Source of the DNA: an uncultured Winogradskyella sp.
Lineage (GTDB): Bacteria > Bacteroidota > Bacteroidia > Flavobacteriales > Flavobacteriaceae
Direction: 5' to 3'
Assembly: GCF_937958655.1 (NCBI RefSeq)
Contig: NZ_CALGNH010000013.1
Location: 44,882-108,881 of the forward strand
DNA length: 64,000 nucleotides
Part shown: piece after piece, positions 62,708 through 64,000 of the stretch
Position numbering within the stretch: the first letter of the stretch is position 1
How the letters are laid out: each line of letters starts with the position of its first letter
Notes under the pieces: model-generated
What the model saw: only the letters and a program-made list of their open reading frames with translations
Databases searched by the model: none
Told to the model about the DNA's origin: nothing
Position numbers and translations under genes: made by a program

Positions 62708-64000
62708 TTAGCCTACAATATTTACAATTTTACCAGGTACTACAATAACTTTCTTTGGTGTACGACCTTGTAATTGCTCTTGTGTTTTCTCATTGGCCAT
62801 TACAGCAGCTTCTATGTCATCTTTGCTTAAATCTAAAGGCAATTCCATAGTAAAGCGCATCTTTCCATTAAACGAAATCGGATAGTTCTTAGAACTCTCT
62901 ACTAAATGCTTTTCTTCAAATTTTGGAAATGGTGCCGTAGAAATAGATTCACTATGCCCTAATTGTTCCCAAAGTTCTTCTGCAATATGTGGTGCATAAG
63001 GTGAAATAAGAACTAGCAAAGGTTCGAGAATTTCCTTACTTGTACATTTCTGTGCTGTCAATTCGTTAACTGCAATCATGAACGTTGATACCGATGTATT
63101 AAATGAGAAGTTCTCAATATCTTCTTGTACTTTCTTTATGGTTTTATGAAGCGTCTTAAGTGCAGCCCCATCTAGCTTCCCCTGAGGGGAAGAACCCTCA
63201 CTCGAAACGTAAAAACTACCGTTTTCTCCTTGGTGGAATAACTTCCATAATTTTTTAAGAAAGCCGTGGACTCCTGTAATACCTGCTGTATTCCAAGGTT
63301 TGTATTGTTCTAAAGGCCCAAGGAACATTTCGTATAGTCTTAAACTGTCTGCTCCATATTGCTCTACGATATCATCTGGATTGACCACGTTGTATTTGGA
63401 TTTGGACATTTTCTCAGGTTCACGACCAACAGTAAACGATGTATTATCTTCAATGAAAACTTCACCTTTTTCATCTATAAAAATGGAGTTATTATAATCT
63501 TCCCTCCAATTACTAAAAGCTTCAAGATCTAGTTCATTGGAAGAACTTACAAAAGAAACATCTACATGAACTGGTAAAACCTGAAAACTAATATTCTTTT
63601 TATTTCCATTTCTGCCATAAAACATAGTTCTAATTTCAGTAGAACCTTTAATTATTTCTGTTTCAATATAATCAACCAAAAAGTCAAAGAGTAATTTTAA
63701 ATTTTCATTTTGTCTTGCAAACTCACCGTAATTCCCTCTATCCAAAGAATCATAAACCTTTTTAGAAATAAAAATCTCATTTACAAAAAAATCCTTCTTC
63801 GTGGCAAATTCATCATTCTCAAACAAAAGTCCTATATTAAGTCGATAGGTAATTGCACTAGTCCCCAATATCATCCCTTGGTTAATCAACTTTTTAAATG
63901 GCTCATCCACACCAACAAAACCACGATCGTATAAAAACTTGACCCAAAAACGTGAGTATAATAAATGACCAGTAGCATGCTCGCTACCACCAATATATAA
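62708..64000 (-). CDS. leuS: Leucyl-tRNA synthetase (C-terminal half, partial)
   Basis: The 5' end is outside the window; 430 residues are visible, running from YIGGSEHATGHLLYSRFW to the C-terminus VPGKIVNIVG. The KMSKS motif (REPEKMSKSKYN) is at 63398-63412, followed by the anticodon-binding helices (FSFNTSVSTFMIAVNEL) and the C-terminal domain. Two unusual stretches are visible. One is an extra stretch of roughly 65 residues before KMSKS (63572-63841). The other is a palindromic-repeat insertion giving SSEGSSPQGKLDG (copy E, 63163-63197). The active site looks normal. Confidence 0.97.
   Translation of the reverse strand, partial: LYIGGSEHATGHLLYSRFWVKFLYDRGFVGVDEPFKKLINQGMILGTSAITYRLNIGLLFENDEFATKKDFFVNEIFISKKVYDSLDRGNYGEFARQNENLKLLFDFLVDYIETEIIKGSTEIRTMFYGRNGNKKNISFQVLPVHVDVSFVSSSNELDLEAFSNWREDYNNSIFIDEKGEVFIEDNTSFTVGREPEKMSKSKYNVVNPDDIVEQYGADSLRLYEMFLGPLEQYKPWNTAGITGVHGFLKKLWKLFHQGENGSFYVSSEGSSPQGKLDGAALKTLHKTIKKVQEDIENFSFNTSVSTFMIAVNELTAQKCTSKEILEPLLVLISPYAPHIAEELWEQLGHSESISTAPFPKFEEKHLVESSKNYPISFNGKMRFTMELPLDLSKDDIEAAVMANEKTQEQLQGRTPKKVIVVPGKIVNIVG
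63163..63197. repeat. Palindromic repeat copy E, in frame inside leuS
   Basis: CAGCCCCATCTAG then the perfect stem CTTCCCC / GGGGAAG (63176-63182 and 63186-63192) and AACCC. It matches the AGCCCATCCTA plus hairpin pattern of copies A to D. It is read through in frame in leuS and contributes residues such as SSPQGKLDG. Confidence 0.65.

Overview
The window is a stretch of chromosome from a member of the Bacteroidetes, almost certainly a marine Flavobacteriaceae. The evidence is: AT-rich DNA; promoters of the Bacteroidetes type (TTTG, about 19 nt, TAnnTTTG); almost no Shine-Dalgarno sequences; an alternative complex III gene pair; a secreted protein with a type IX (Por) C-terminal tail; DUF4271, DUF4296 and DUF2723 proteins; and short palindromic intergenic repeats such as the 'cttcgactgcgctcag' type. 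I cannot name the genus. No CRISPR array, insertion sequence, prophage or plasmid gene is visible, so this is ordinary core and near-core genome, with its novelty in small details.

Layout. 1-4153: the 5' part of actB and a fused hexahaem actA of alternative complex III, then a SPOR protein. 4226-9116: the infB-nusA-rimP operon read leftward from one promoter, with a terminator-like hairpin just before rimP, and tRNA-Gln. 9221-14935: a GT117/DUF2723 membrane protein with a NodB deacetylase, a cysteine-free thioredoxin-like protein and a metallophosphoesterase. 15236-20972: a three-gene unit (GH92 alpha-mannosidase, FucP-type sugar permease, glycosylasparaginase) that looks dedicated to trimming and salvaging N-glycans. 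20969-29750: aldehyde dehydrogenase, a small secreted protein, tRNA-Asp, a DUF58 protein, thioredoxin, a DnaE with an N-terminal proofreading exonuclease, and a DUF2383 protein. 29944-35766: a thrombospondin-type-3 lipoprotein, rpsP with a structured leader, rimM (TTG start), trmN6, a glutaryl-CoA-dehydrogenase-like enzyme and a second metallophosphoesterase.

35848-43702: an iron-sulfur/redox cluster (Mrp, Nfu-type NifU, ferredoxin-NADP reductase, ferredoxin), then trmB with a LysE-type exporter and an alkyltransferase-like protein, a MurG-like glycosyltransferase and a PhoR/PhoB-like two-component pair. 43902-53868: a type IX secreted lamin-tail protein, a LuxE-like protein, a YHS protein, tyrS, an epimerase, the glycosyltransferase-pyrC-DUF4296 operon, and DUF4271 with hemD. 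53951-64000: pckA, DUF423, a saccharopine-dehydrogenase-family enzyme, an Lrp regulator, an LpxR-like outer membrane deacylase, an EamA transporter, a zinc peptidase, alanine dehydrogenase, a SemiSWEET gene broken by one amber codon, and the 3' half of leuS.

The most interesting signals are: (1) a family of about 38-bp palindromic repeats, each touching or close to a gene end (two abut an ATG, one supplies a stop codon, one lies between mrp and the nifU-like gene), with a fifth copy in frame inside leuS; (2) the terminator-like hairpin in the rimP-nusA-infB leader; (3) a two-hairpin leader before rpsP; (4) an 18-bp motif shared, with two differences, by the actA upstream region and the phoBR upstream region; (5) the compact N-glycan salvage unit with a palindromic upstream site.
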